From NCBI GenBank assembly GCA_958510825.1, contig OY294044.1, positions 44,739,851 to 44,803,850 on the forward strand: a stretch of 64,000 nt of DNA, written 5' to 3'. The notes beneath the pieces are model-generated. The model saw only the letters and a list, made by a program, of their open reading frames with translations, did no database searches and was not told the origin of the DNA. Position numbers and translations under genes: made by a program. Below are positions 46,337 through 56,258 of this stretch, piece after piece (the first letter of the stretch is position 1; each line of letters starts with the position of its first letter). The stretch comes from Brachypterus glaber (lineage: Eukaryota; Arthropoda; Insecta; Coleoptera; Kateretidae).

Positions 46337-47654
46337 CACTATAGTCGAGTCCCCAAGGAGTTTCACTACTTTAGGTCATTTAAGCTACTTTTTTTTTAAT
46401 TTAAGTTTTCAGCTCACACTAATACACAAAACCCATTTTTCAAGTTAGCGTTTCATAATGCATAATGCCCGCAAATTAGATTTTCGTTTAATATCTCAGG
46501 AACCCTTTGAGCTACAGAAATGAGTTTATGCATGTGTTTTTATATCAATAAGGCCTATTAACATATACTATTTTCATGTTTTAATTTTAGCCAAGGGTGG
46601 GTCAAACGGGAAGGCCCAAGCACCTTTTTGCACAATTTTTTTCAGCGTAACTTTTTTGCTGGTTTTTAGTTTGAATTCTATACATAAAAATAAATAAAAA
46701 TACATAAAAAAGGTCATATGATGTAATCATCTAAGACTCACTGTTTACGAGAAAAATGCAATTAAAAGTAGTACCTTAGGCTTTAGTGACTAAAAATAAA
46801 AAACAATCTGTAAAGATTTGTAATGATTCGCATTCCATAGTATAATCTTTACTCTAAATCCTATATTGCTTTTTTTCTCGATATACTTTTTAGTCAGTAA
46901 AACCTAAGATATTACTCGTAAACAGTAAGTATTAAATGAGTACATCATAAGACCTTTTTTATGTATTTTTGTGTATAGGATCATATTCAAACTAAAAAAA
47001 CGGCAAAAAAGTTACGCTGAAAAAAGAATTGGGCAAAAAAGTGCTTGGGCATTCGCGTTTGGCCTGGCTAAAATTAACACATGATGACAGTATACAGTGC
47101 GCGTAAAAAATACGAAACACTTTGGATGGTAGTTAAGTTGAGTGCCCAACAATAAACGAAGCAAAAGTGATAGGGGAATCTCAGCGCCAGTGCCCCTCAT
47201 TGGCCGTATTCAAATTAGATGCGCAATGGTTTGTTTTGTAGACTGCAGACGCGAAGATCACCGAAACGACTCCTATCCCTACTACTGCACTGGCGTTGAG
47301 ATTCCCCTATTCCCTTCAAATATTTTGCTTCGTATATTCTTGGCCACTCAACTTACCTATCATTCAACGTGTTTCATATTTTTCACGCGCGCTGTATATT
47401 AATAGGCCTTGTTGATATAAAAACACATGCATAAACTCATTTCTGTAGCTCAAAGGGTTCCTGAGATATTAAACGAAAATCTAATTTGCGGGCCTGCCAC
47501 TATGAACTTTTTTTCATGTGTTTTGGTAGGAATTTACCTCCCAAAGTTATGAAACTTAAAAAATGGGTCGTGTATATTAGCGTGAGCTAAAACTTTAAAT
47601 TTAAAAAAATCGCTTAAATGACCTAAAGTATTGAAACCCCTTGGGGACTATATT
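46337..47654. mobile_element. 1.3-kb foldback with a nested MITE
   Basis: 'ccccaaggagtttcactactttaggtcattt' at ~46350 pairs with 47617-47648. Further pairing: CTGTAGCTCAAAGGGTTCCT and the CCAAGGGTGGGTC/GGCCTGGC blocks. The right arm contains the MITE 47095-47394. No target duplication confirmed. Confidence 0.78.
47095..47394. mobile_element. 300-bp TA-flanked MITE, CAGTGCGCG ends
   Basis: CAGTGCGCGTAAAAAATACG at the left pairs with ATATTTTTCACGCGCGCTG at the right, with TA at 47093-47094 and 47395-47396. The inner arms also pair (GGGGAATCTCAGCGCCAGTG with CACTGGCGTTGAGATTCCCC). Termini and TA choice suggest the Tc1/mariner group. Confidence 0.88.
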
Positions 47655-48022
47655 AGACCTATATTTTCGAATGAGGCTGACAGATCTGAAGCTCGATTTT
47701 GTCGCAAAGTGTTATTATTGGCATATAAAAAATCAAATTGTTTGATTATATTTATCTCAAGATGCACAAAAATCACTGACACCGGACCTGCATCGGTGTG
47801 GTATCAGCGGTCCCACCAGAGAACGGAACCGGGGCTGAAAGATTCGAGACGAGGGAAGGAACATAGGGAGAGGTGCAGGCACATACCCTTAGACAGTGTT
47901 GCCGATTTGTATCTATATCTGATGATATAGACCATGGACTTTAAACTGAAATTTCAACTTTATATTAGGAGTTTAACCATGTTTGTGATTTTTAGGAAAT
48001 TTGATTGATTGATATGAGAGAT
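47655..48022. other. Unassigned GC-richer patch
   Basis: 47770-47890 (GACACCGGACCTGCATCGG, CAGAGAACGGAACCGGGGC) is GC-richer. The overlapping 99-codon frame 47631-47930 starts in the foldback arm and has no recognised domain. Confidence 0.35.
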
Positions 48023-48447
48023 CACGGAAAGAAATTAGTGGGCTCTGCGCTATACATTATAAGATATTTGGTAACAGTGGCAAATTATAGTGATTTAAGC
48101 TATAGATTATAAGGGACACAATAACTAATAATGTTAAAAATAAATTGGAAACGATTATATATATTACAGACACGATTATATTTATTACAGGCACTATTAT
48201 AAATTTACAGAAATTTTATTATATTATAAAAATTATTAGCACGGACAATAATTAAATCTATTTAAGCTATAAATGCCATACTATTTGTTATATTGTATTA
48301 TTCACTAAACAATTAACATATTTCATATAAATTTTTACACTGACTGCCATAATTGTAAGAGAAAGCCTTGTATTTATATAATAAGCGATTATAATTTGCT
48401 TGGTATGTGTGTTATAGCGCTCCTAGCTATAATTTTTTTTTTCCGTG
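48023..48447 (+). mobile_element. CACGGAAA MITE, copy 3 (425 bp)
   Basis: Same orientation as copy 1 and nearly identical to it, with AT at 48021-48022 and 48448-48449 as the 2-bp duplication. No coding sequence. Confidence 0.93.
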
Positions 48448-48758
48448 ATATTCTCGAATAATAAAGAAATAATGGACATGTTACATGTCATCGTTACATC
48501 GTGTAAAATGTAAACCATTTTTAATCTGGTGTCAATTTATTCATGTTAAATGTATTAAACAAGAATACCGTTTTAATAGGGAATTTCGGGCTAAATGAAA
48601 CACATATGTTTGTTTAAAAAAATGCAAAATGAGGAAAGGAATGATAAAAAAAAACTGATTTCTAAGTTTTATTTATTAGTAATAAACAAATAAATAAATA
48701 CAAATTTATCAGAACCCATTATTTTATAGCAAATGTGTCAACAGCGCATCACTAAACA

Positions 48759-49420
48759 CAAGCAAATTATTAGCGCAAATTTTTAAATTGGTCATTAAGG
48801 GTTATTCTTTTTAGTGCTCTCTACAAGATATCTAGACTTTGAATTCTTTCTCACTCTGTTTTTTTGTTGATATTACATGTTACATTACATGTTTGTTTAA
48901 CCTCGTACTATTCTACTTAATTAAGAATCCCCTAAGTTTGGGACTGATGTGGGCTAGTAGTAGAGGGAACCACCGGCTTTTACTGACGTTCGTTCCAGTT
49001 TTTATAGGGGGTTTCCGCTTCACTTACGCCTTTTCCAAACTTCAATTTTTAATTAACTGAAAAAGGCAAATCGGCGCCAGTAAGAATCGAACTCACGCTA
49101 GTTGGCTAGTAGACTTGTCATGTGCAGACGCGGTAGACCACTACACCAATCCTCCCACTGTTACTTGTGATGTTGCCATATCCTACATTTCTCTATGTGA
49201 GAATTCGCAAATAATTAACATTTATGCATACCTGGAACATGTTCCAGGTATTCTAACAGCTAAAATGTTGGGTAAGTTTTTTTATAAATCTATAAATGCG
49301 CAAAGTCTTTTTATTTTGAGTGTTAAGTCCAAGAATTAATAAAATAAAAATAAATATTTTTATGTTTCAGAAAGTTTAAATTTATCTTATTTTTTTTACA
49401 AAATAGTTTACATGAGGTGT
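48759..49420 (+). repeat. Dispersed repeat copy A, split by a SINE
   Basis: CAAGCAAATTATTAGCGC.., GATATCTAGACTTTGAATTC, then after the SINE TGATGTTGCCATATCCTACA and 'ataaatctataaatgcgcaaagtc'. The same order occurs in copy B at 53042-58080 with different insertions, so each copy shows the other's empty sites. Confidence 0.82.
48873..49156 (-). mobile_element. tRNA-derived SINE (copy 2)
   Basis: Reverse orientation. CGAACTCAC at ~49089 and CACTACACCAATCCTCCC at 49139-49156 correspond to the B- and A-box-like ends. The body (CCACCGGCTTT, TACTATTCTACTTAATTAAG) matches copy 1. The TGTAA-type tail lies at 48873-48890 as TTACATGTTACATTACATG. Copy B of the host repeat lacks it. Confidence 0.87.
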
Positions 49421-49430
49421 ATTTTATAAA

Positions 49431-49624
49431 CAGGGTGATCAGTAACTGCCATGCTAAAATTAAGGAGGTGATTTTACATCCAAAAATATGAAAAAAAGTT
49501 TCTATAAAGGTTGGTCCGGAAATGGGCCCTAATTTGCGGACCAACCTTTATAGGAACTTTTTTTGATATTTTTGGATGCTGAATCACCTCTTAAATGTTG
49601 GCATGGCAGTTATTGATCACCCTG
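49431..49624. mobile_element. TACAGGGTGATCAG-family minimal hairpin, 194 bp
   Basis: CAGGGTGATCAGTAACTGCC and its mirror enclose only the two ~95-bp arms, which meet at GGGCCCTAATTTGCGG. This is the shortest member here, made of termini alone. Confidence 0.88.
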
Positions 49625-50640
49625 TATAAAACGTTCAAGTATTATGTATCGCAAATTTTGATCATTTTGGACCCCCCCCCCCCTGTAACGCTATTTTCCT
49701 ATACCATTAACATGGGCGTAACACTCCAAAATGACCCCCCCCCCCTAGTAGCGTTACGTAATACTTGAACGTTCCCTAAGCAATCACCGAAAATTCGAAG
49801 TATTCTCAATATACTCAAGTCAGAGGATTCGTTCAATCCTACTGGCAACACTGTCCTAAAGTGGCGTGCGCGCCGGCTCTCGGTGGCCAGCCGTCCCCGG
49901 AGGCATTCACCCGGCGTCGAAATTTGACGAAAGGGTACGAAGTGTGACGAGAAATTGACAGGGGCCACAATTACCACGGGATATATACCTAATTATTCAG
50001 CTGAAACGGTTTAAGGAACTTTTTAAACTTGTGTTATTAATTGATTATTAAGCCTTTTTAATAAAATTTTTGATTTGTGTTACACATAAAAAGACAATTT
50101 AAAGGAGAATGGGCATTTTTATAAGGGTTTTGGGCCCACCCTCAACAGCAATAAAAGTCATAAGAAAGGTATTTTTATGTAGATTAATAATTTTAATTCA
50201 AAGACAGAAACCGAAGTTCCGAGTTTTAGGTCTTTTAAGTTAGTACTCTAAGATAGGGTTTTATTTAATAACTCAGTAACGCTTTAAACTATATCAGCGA
50301 AGTTTTGGATGTGATCTAAACTTAATAATGCATATGATATGCGGCCTATCCTACCACGTTATTTTCATGTACTTATTTTAAACGGAGGCGTGCAAAAGGG
50401 GGGGGAGGGTCTTATCATTTTTTCCCAACCTTTTTTTTTGCGTAACTTTTTTGTAGTTTTATTATTAGAATGTGATTTCCCAGGTAAAAATGTATAAAAA
50501 GGTACTTTTGTTCTACACTTGAGAGCAAAAAAAATCGATCCACCTAAAAAATTGCCATTTTTTAAAATCAAATATTTCGAAAACTACTTAATGGATTTGA
50601 CTGATTCTTTTTTGTTTTGTAACGATATAAATCGTCACTT
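49625..50640. other. Repeat relics and a GC-rich island
   Basis: 49628-49777 has inverted ACGTTCAAGTATTA..ACGTAATACTTGAACG words around long C-runs. 49850-49975 is GC-rich (CGCGCCGGCTCTCGGTGGCC) with a minus-strand open frame of no recognised family. 50390-50440 carries relict 'gtgcaaaaggggggg' of a foldback family. Confidence 0.45.
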
Positions 50641-53041
50641 TGTAATATAGCAAGGGTTAATTAAACTATTCGTTTACTTACGTTATAATTTATGTTTATT
50701 TTGTATATAAATAGTTACGTACGTACAGAACTATTTTGTATCTGGGACTATTTTGTAGCAGGAACTGAATTCTAACCATATGAGTCTCTATTCCATAGTT
50801 CTACCTGAAAATAACATAAAGAAAACATAATTAGAATATGATTTTTAATAATAAAGAATCATATGACTTATTTCTCTATAGTGCATTTGTCTATGGACTT
50901 ACCTGGTTTTTATATGTTTCAGAGTCTATTGAGGGTTGGATTTCACTGGCTTTCATCTGTAGCTTGTTTCTCCTGGAAAGTTTCGTATGCTTATTCCTTC
51001 GGGATAATCCAGAATTTGTTGAAAATAGTTTGCTGGAACTGCTCACTTAGATTCAGTATTTTGTTTATACTTAGTTCACAGGACACTTAGTATTCTGTTC
51101 GTATTTTTATTAGTTTTGCTGATAAACAATAAGTATTGTTTATATTTGTTTCTTAGAGTAATATTTTGAGGTTAGATATCACTAATACGGATTTATTAGG
51201 AAATATTCTTTTGTTATTATCTTTGATGTAGTTTTCGTTACCTTTATTAGGAATCCTATACGGTAAAACTGTAGTTGATAATGACTTGCATAGATGTCGC
51301 TAATAGTTCAGAAATAGTATTTTATTTACCTGAAGGGTTCATACCGGTTGATAAGGTCGATTTTCGCTCTTCTTGAAGCAACTCTGTACAATGGTGGTGT
51401 CATTTTGACGAGTGTTTATTTTCTGTAATCATCGAAGTAATCCTTCATGTATTTTTATTTAAAGTTAGTGAAAATGAATATTTAAACAATGCGGAAGATA
51501 TTGTAACTGTTATTTTCTACAATTACGCATTAATAACGTTTCGATGGACATCGAAGACTTAGTATGACATGTAAGTTAAGTTTTTCTGTTTCTTAGAATA
51601 TTTCTAAGATATAATTATTGTTTTAGCACCATTAATTAATCACCATTAAGCACCATTATTACTACATTACTAGACCATTAATTAATTACCATTAATTACT
51701 CACCATTTCTATACCATTAATATGGAATTACATTAATTTAAGTTGAAGTTTATTTTGGTATATTTGATATACAAGTTCTCCGCATGGAGTGATGTTCTGT
51801 TGGAACATGGTTCTGTAATTTTCGGCATAGATAAATTCTATGTAACCGTCTAGCAGACAATTTTACATTGGACATAATTTTCAAAAGCATATTTTATCCC
51901 GGACAACATTTTCAATCGTACATTTTATCCTGGAAGATGATTTTTCCAAAGTAGATGGGACAGCCTATATTTTTTTTTCTTTCATTTGAGAAATGAATTC
52001 ATCAGCATAGGGGAGACTTGTACAGATGGAGACGATGGAATTCATACCTTATGGATTTTGCAGAAACCAGCTAAGTACTCATTCTGAAAACTTTTGAAAG
52101 CAATATTTCATATTTAAAATTCTTTTATTTCAATATTCTTATAACTGTAAACTTTATCAGATCTGATATAGTATTGTTTAATACTATATGCCCTTCTGGC
52201 TTTTGTTCATTTTTAGGTACTTATTTTTTTAAAACATTTAATCTCATTTATTAATTATTAAATATCATACTTTTGATTAAATGATTTCTAATTTAAGCAT
52301 GACTTTTATACACTGCAAGAAATGATTGTTGTTTACATACATTTCTTGGTGCTTGCTGAACTTCATGTTTTCTTTATACATTTAAGTCGAATGATTTCTG
52401 AATTTAGTAATTTTTATTAAGATTTCTTTAATTATATCTTAATATAATTACACATATTTTTTTATATATATTAATACATTACTTGATGTGCTTTCATTAA
52501 GTTTATTTATAATAAATTTCTCAAATGAATGATCTTATTTTATTTAAGGGTTATATTTTCTCAAACTGAAAAGCTTAAGTATTTACACTAGGTTGTTACT
52601 TACCTAAAGGAGTAAAAGCTAAAGTAACTGGCGCCCCTAACAACATTAATCAATTCTTTCTATTTTTCCCTTGCCCATACCCATTGCTCCGCTGTCAAAA
52701 CTAGCCGTTGGCAGTGAACGTATTAATTACGGTACAGTTTTAAAGCTTAAACATTCTCTACTTTTGTTTTTATTTAGAATGATTAAAAAAAGTACTTTTG
52801 TATTAACAAGTAATGTACAACTTCGGATTCGTTGCAAAATTTTATTGCACACGGCGTTCACTAAATCCTCTAAACAAAAAAAAAAAGTAGAGATGGACAA
52901 CCATATGCAATAACCGGTTTTCGGTTAACCTCAGACCGGTTTGGACTTTTCATTCTTGAAAATGTTACGCCGCGTTACATGGGGAGGGGGCGGGGGTCAA
53001 AAATGGCCAAATTTTGCGTTACGTAATACTTGAACGTTCCC
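50641..53041. other. Low-copy AT-rich DNA, possible LTR remnant
   Basis: No gene recognised. AAAGTAACTGGCGCCCCTAA at ~52621-52640 resembles the junction of a gypsy-type LTR with a tRNA primer-binding site (TGGCGCCC), but no partner LTR or gag/pol was found. 52880-53041 is a diverged relative of the 497-bp unit (ATAACCGGTTTTCGGTTAAC, ending ACGTAATACTTGAACGTTCC). Confidence 0.35.
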
Positions 53042-53161
53042 CAAGCAAATTATTAGCGCGAATTTTTAAATTGGCCAATGAGGGTTATTCTTTCTAGTGC
53101 GCTCTATAAGATATCTAGACCTTTAACTCTTTCTCACTCTGATACTTATGATGTTGCCATA

Positions 53162-53414
53162 CACTGATAAAAAAAGATAATTTTGATTTATTTGGATATG
53201 GCCAATTAAATTATTTGGTTGCGAGTAGCAAATTTTATTTGGGTCAAATAAATATTTAGTTCATGCAAATAAAATTTTAATCTCAAAATCATTTATTAAT
53301 GGGAACAAAATAGTTTATTTGACAGAAATAAAATTTATTTGTCACTACCAAATAATTCAATTGGCCATATGCAACCAAATATTTTGTACACACAAATAAA
53401 CTGTTTTATCAGTG
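53162..53414. mobile_element. 253-bp TA-flanked MITE
   Basis: CACTGATAAAA..TTTTATCAGTG termini with TA at 53160-53161 and 53415-53416. Copy A reads GCCATATCC at the same place, the exact empty site. The interior has mirrored TTTGGATATGGCCAATT and AATTGGCCATATGCAACC. Confidence 0.93.
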
Positions 53415-53696
53415 TATCCTGCATTTCTCTATGTCAGAATTTGCAATTAAAACAATGTTCCGGGCTAATGCTACTCATGTTAAAAATACAGCGGACATTA
53501 TCCAGTACCCGCTCGCAGACCTATTTAATTTATGCTTTGAGCAAGGTAAATTCCTAGACTGTTTTAAGTTGGCCAAGGTAATACCGATCCACAAGAAGGG
53601 AGACCATGACAACTCAGACAACTTTAGACCAATTGGCAAAATTTTTGAATATTTAATAAAATTTTAGATTTTAAGCTTTCACGGCCATTAAGATAT

Positions 53697-54124
53697 AAAG
53701 AACTTTCACTTTCGGGTTTAGACCGTGTTAATGGATTTTCACTTTCCGACGTTTCGTCTCTTACTACTAGAGACATCTTCAGGGATTAATCTGAAACTAA
53801 GTTTCGAATCAACTTGTGTCACTATTTATGACGAGTTGTGGTTATTCACCCGTGACGAGGTTTTTCCTATCAAAGACTTCCATATTGCAGGTAAGTGGTA
53901 ACCAGTGTCCCGATTGATATTGTTAGGATGCTTGATGATTTCTATCGATTCCCGTATCTTCCTTGGCATTTTTCTGTTTTCTGTTAATATTTGTTTTGTA
54001 TCAGACAAATTGATTTTATGACCTGTTTCATGTACATGTTCGGCTACTGCCGATAAGGAAATTTGTTTCTTTCTTATATTGCGCTCATGCTCTTGAAGTC
54101 TTGTAGAAATTTTTCTCTTAGTTT
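53697..54124 (-). repeat. Inverted copy of the Penelope 3' end
   Basis: Reverse complement of 55882-56309, of equal length (428 bp). It includes the last ~60 codons of the ORF on the minus strand (54008-53826) and the 3' untranslated region with the candidate ribozyme. Confidence 0.95.
53748..53782 (-). ncRNA. Mirror copy of the candidate hammerhead
   Basis: Reverse complement of 56224-56258, in the inverted Penelope arm, with the same core blocks. Confidence 0.5.
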
Positions 54125-56180
54125 GGGTAAGACAATTGATTTTGTTTTATTTCATGTACTAGATACTATAACTTATGAACACGCTCATGCTATTGGTGTT
54201 AAAGTCTCAGAAATCCAAAAGAAAAAGTTTTCTTCTTTGGATAGTAAAGAGAAACCTCCAGTAAATTCAAACACTGTTGTTAATTTGTCAAAGACATACT
54301 TAACAGAATGTGAGATCTCTTTGCTGTCCAAAGGACATAACTTTGCCATTACACCTAGGACAGTACCAACAGACGAAATAATTTCTATAGTGGAGTCTTC
54401 CTTGTCTTCATTACCCCCGGTAGATGCAGAGATAGTACGTTATGAAACGGCTAAGATTCTGAAAAAGTCAAAACCACCTAAGTCTAACCTGACAAGGGAG
54501 GAATATTTAGCTTTAAAGAATCTTAATCGTAATGACGATATTATTGTTGTGCCTGCTGATAAGGGTAATGCCACTGTGGTGATGGACAAACTTGACTATT
54601 TTAACAAAATAAAGGAACTCAATGACACATACGAAAAACTCGAGACCGATCCTAATGGAAAATTTGAACGAAAAATCACACAATTACTTAAACAATCCTC
54701 CCTTACACCTCTTGAAATTTATAATCTAACCCCCCGAGACTCCCGCGTACCAAAATTATATGGTTTACCTAAAATTCACAAGGACGGTGCCCCTCTTAGA
54801 CCAATTGTCAGCACAATAGGTTCCCCTACGTATAAACTTGCCAAACACCTTGCCCAAATCTTAAATCAGTTAGTTGGAAAAACGAGGTTTTATGTAAAAA
54901 ATTCATCACACTTTGTACAAACCTTATCGACAGTGACCCTGGACCCCTCGGACATAATGGTTAGTTTCGACGTAGAATCTCTATTTACTAACGTTCCCGT
55001 TCCCGATACAATAAATATTATACGAGACCTACTTACAACTGGAAATCTTGACCCTAAGTTATGTAAATTATTTGAAGCTTGTCTGACATCTACATATTTT
55101 CTGATACAGGGAGAGTTCTATGAACAAGTGTCAGGCGCCGCAATGGGATCCCCATTATCACCCCCTGCGGCCAATGCTTTCATGGAATACTTCGAGAAAA
55201 AAGCTATTGAGTCATTTCCATTAAAACCTAAAATTTGGCGCAGATACGTAGACGATGTCTATGCTATTTGGCCCCATGGCATGGAAAACCTTCAAGGTTT
55301 TCTAAATCACCTCAATTCCCAACATAAATCTATACGGTTTACGATGGAAATTGAGAACAACGGATCACTTCCCTTTTTGGACGTTTTGGTTTACAAAACG
55401 GAAAATGGCTCAATAGGACACTCGGTATACAGGAAGAAAACCCACACTGACAGATACCTAAACGCATTTTCACATCACCATCCCTCTCAAAAACGCTCGG
55501 TAGTTAATTCACTTGTTCATAGGGCTTTCATGATTTCAGACAAGAATTCCCTAGACACAGAACTCCTTAAACTAACCAAAGCCTTGACCATGAACGGTTA
55601 TACCAAAAAAGACATTAATAAGACCATATACAAATACAGAAATCCCAGACCCAAACAACAGGACAATAGTGACAATGACAGACAGACACAAGTTATACTT
55701 CCCTATGTAAGCGGTATCACGGATAAAATAGGTAAACTTTTGAAGAAGTCAAATATTAAGCCTATATTTCGGTCCAACCAAAAATTAGGTCAATGTTTGA
55801 CTTCAACAAAAGACAAAATACCCCTGAGTTCAGAAGGCGTATATAAAATACCCTGCTCCTGTGGTACGGTTTACATAGGTGAAACTAAGAGAAAAATTTC
55901 TACAAGACTTCAAGTGCATGAGCGCAATATAAGAAAGAAACAAATTTCCTTATCGGCAGTAGCCGAACATGTACATGAAACAGGTCATAAAATCAATTTG
56001 TCTGATACAAAACAAATATTAACAGAAAACAGAAAAATGCCAAGGAAGATACGGGAATCGATAGAAATCATCAAGCATCCTAACAATATCAATCGGGACA
56101 CTGGTTACCACTTACCTGCAATATGGAAGTCTTTGATAGGAAAAACCTCGTCACGGGTGAATAACCACAACTCGTCATAA
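54063..56180 (+). CDS. Penelope-like RT with GIY-YIG endonuclease
   Basis: The open frame is 705 codons. The element's own sequence starts at ~54125 (residue ~22, KTIDFVLFHV); the first ~21 residues are translated from the inverted arm, so the true start is unknown and the element may be 5' truncated. RT blocks: VPKLYGLPKIHK (~236), PLRPIVSTIGSPTYKLAK, motif A MVSFDVESLFTNVPV (~300), motif B SGAAMGSPLSPPAANAFMEY (~358), motif C RRYVDDVYAIW (~395) with both aspartates, then LPFLDVLVYK. C-terminal GIY-YIG: EGVYKIPCSCGTVYIGET (~597) followed by the conserved Arg in STRLQVHERN, with a Cys pair (CSC). All catalytic residues I can check are present, so it may be functional. It primes reverse transcription at a nick made by the GIY-YIG domain (family knowledge). 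Confidence 0.93.
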   Translation: MFLSYIALMLLKSCRNFSLSLGKTIDFVLFHVLDTITYEHAHAIGVKVSEIQKKKFSSLDSKEKPPVNSNTVVNLSKTYLTECEISLLSKGHNFAITPRTVPTDEIISIVESSLSSLPPVDAEIVRYETAKILKKSKPPKSNLTREEYLALKNLNRNDDIIVVPADKGNATVVMDKLDYFNKIKELNDTYEKLETDPNGKFERKITQLLKQSSLTPLEIYNLTPRDSRVPKLYGLPKIHKDGAPLRPIVSTIGSPTYKLAKHLAQILNQLVGKTRFYVKNSSHFVQTLSTVTLDPSDIMVSFDVESLFTNVPVPDTINIIRDLLTTGNLDPKLCKLFEACLTSTYFLIQGEFYEQVSGAAMGSPLSPPAANAFMEYFEKKAIESFPLKPKIWRRYVDDVYAIWPHGMENLQGFLNHLNSQHKSIRFTMEIENNGSLPFLDVLVYKTENGSIGHSVYRKKTHTDRYLNAFSHHHPSQKRSVVNSLVHRAFMISDKNSLDTELLKLTKALTMNGYTKKDINKTIYKYRNPRPKQQDNSDNDRQTQVILPYVSGITDKIGKLLKKSNIKPIFRSNQKLGQCLTSTKDKIPLSSEGVYKIPCSCGTVYIGETKRKISTRLQVHERNIRKKQISLSAVAEHVHETGHKINLSDTKQILTENRKMPRKIRESIEIIKHPNNINRDTGYHLPAIWKSLIGKTSSRVNNHNSS

Positions 56181-56223
56181 ATAGTGACACAAGTTGATTC
56201 GAAACTTAGTTTCAGATTAATCC

Positions 56224-56258
56224 CTGAAGATGTCTCTAGTAGTAAGAGACGAAACGTC
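56224..56258 (+). ncRNA. Candidate hammerhead ribozyme in Penelope 3' arm
   Basis: CTGAAGA (56224-56230) fits the CUGANGA core. GTCTCT/AGAGAC (56232-56237, 56245-56250) forms stem II with a 7-base loop. GAAA follows at 56251-56254, then ACGTC with the cleavage position predicted after C56258. The self-complementary ACGT would form a dimeric stem III, as reported for minimal hammerheads of Penelope-like elements. One extra U lies between the core and stem II, and stem I is weak, so activity is uncertain. The mirror copy is at 53748-53782 (minus). Confidence 0.55.
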
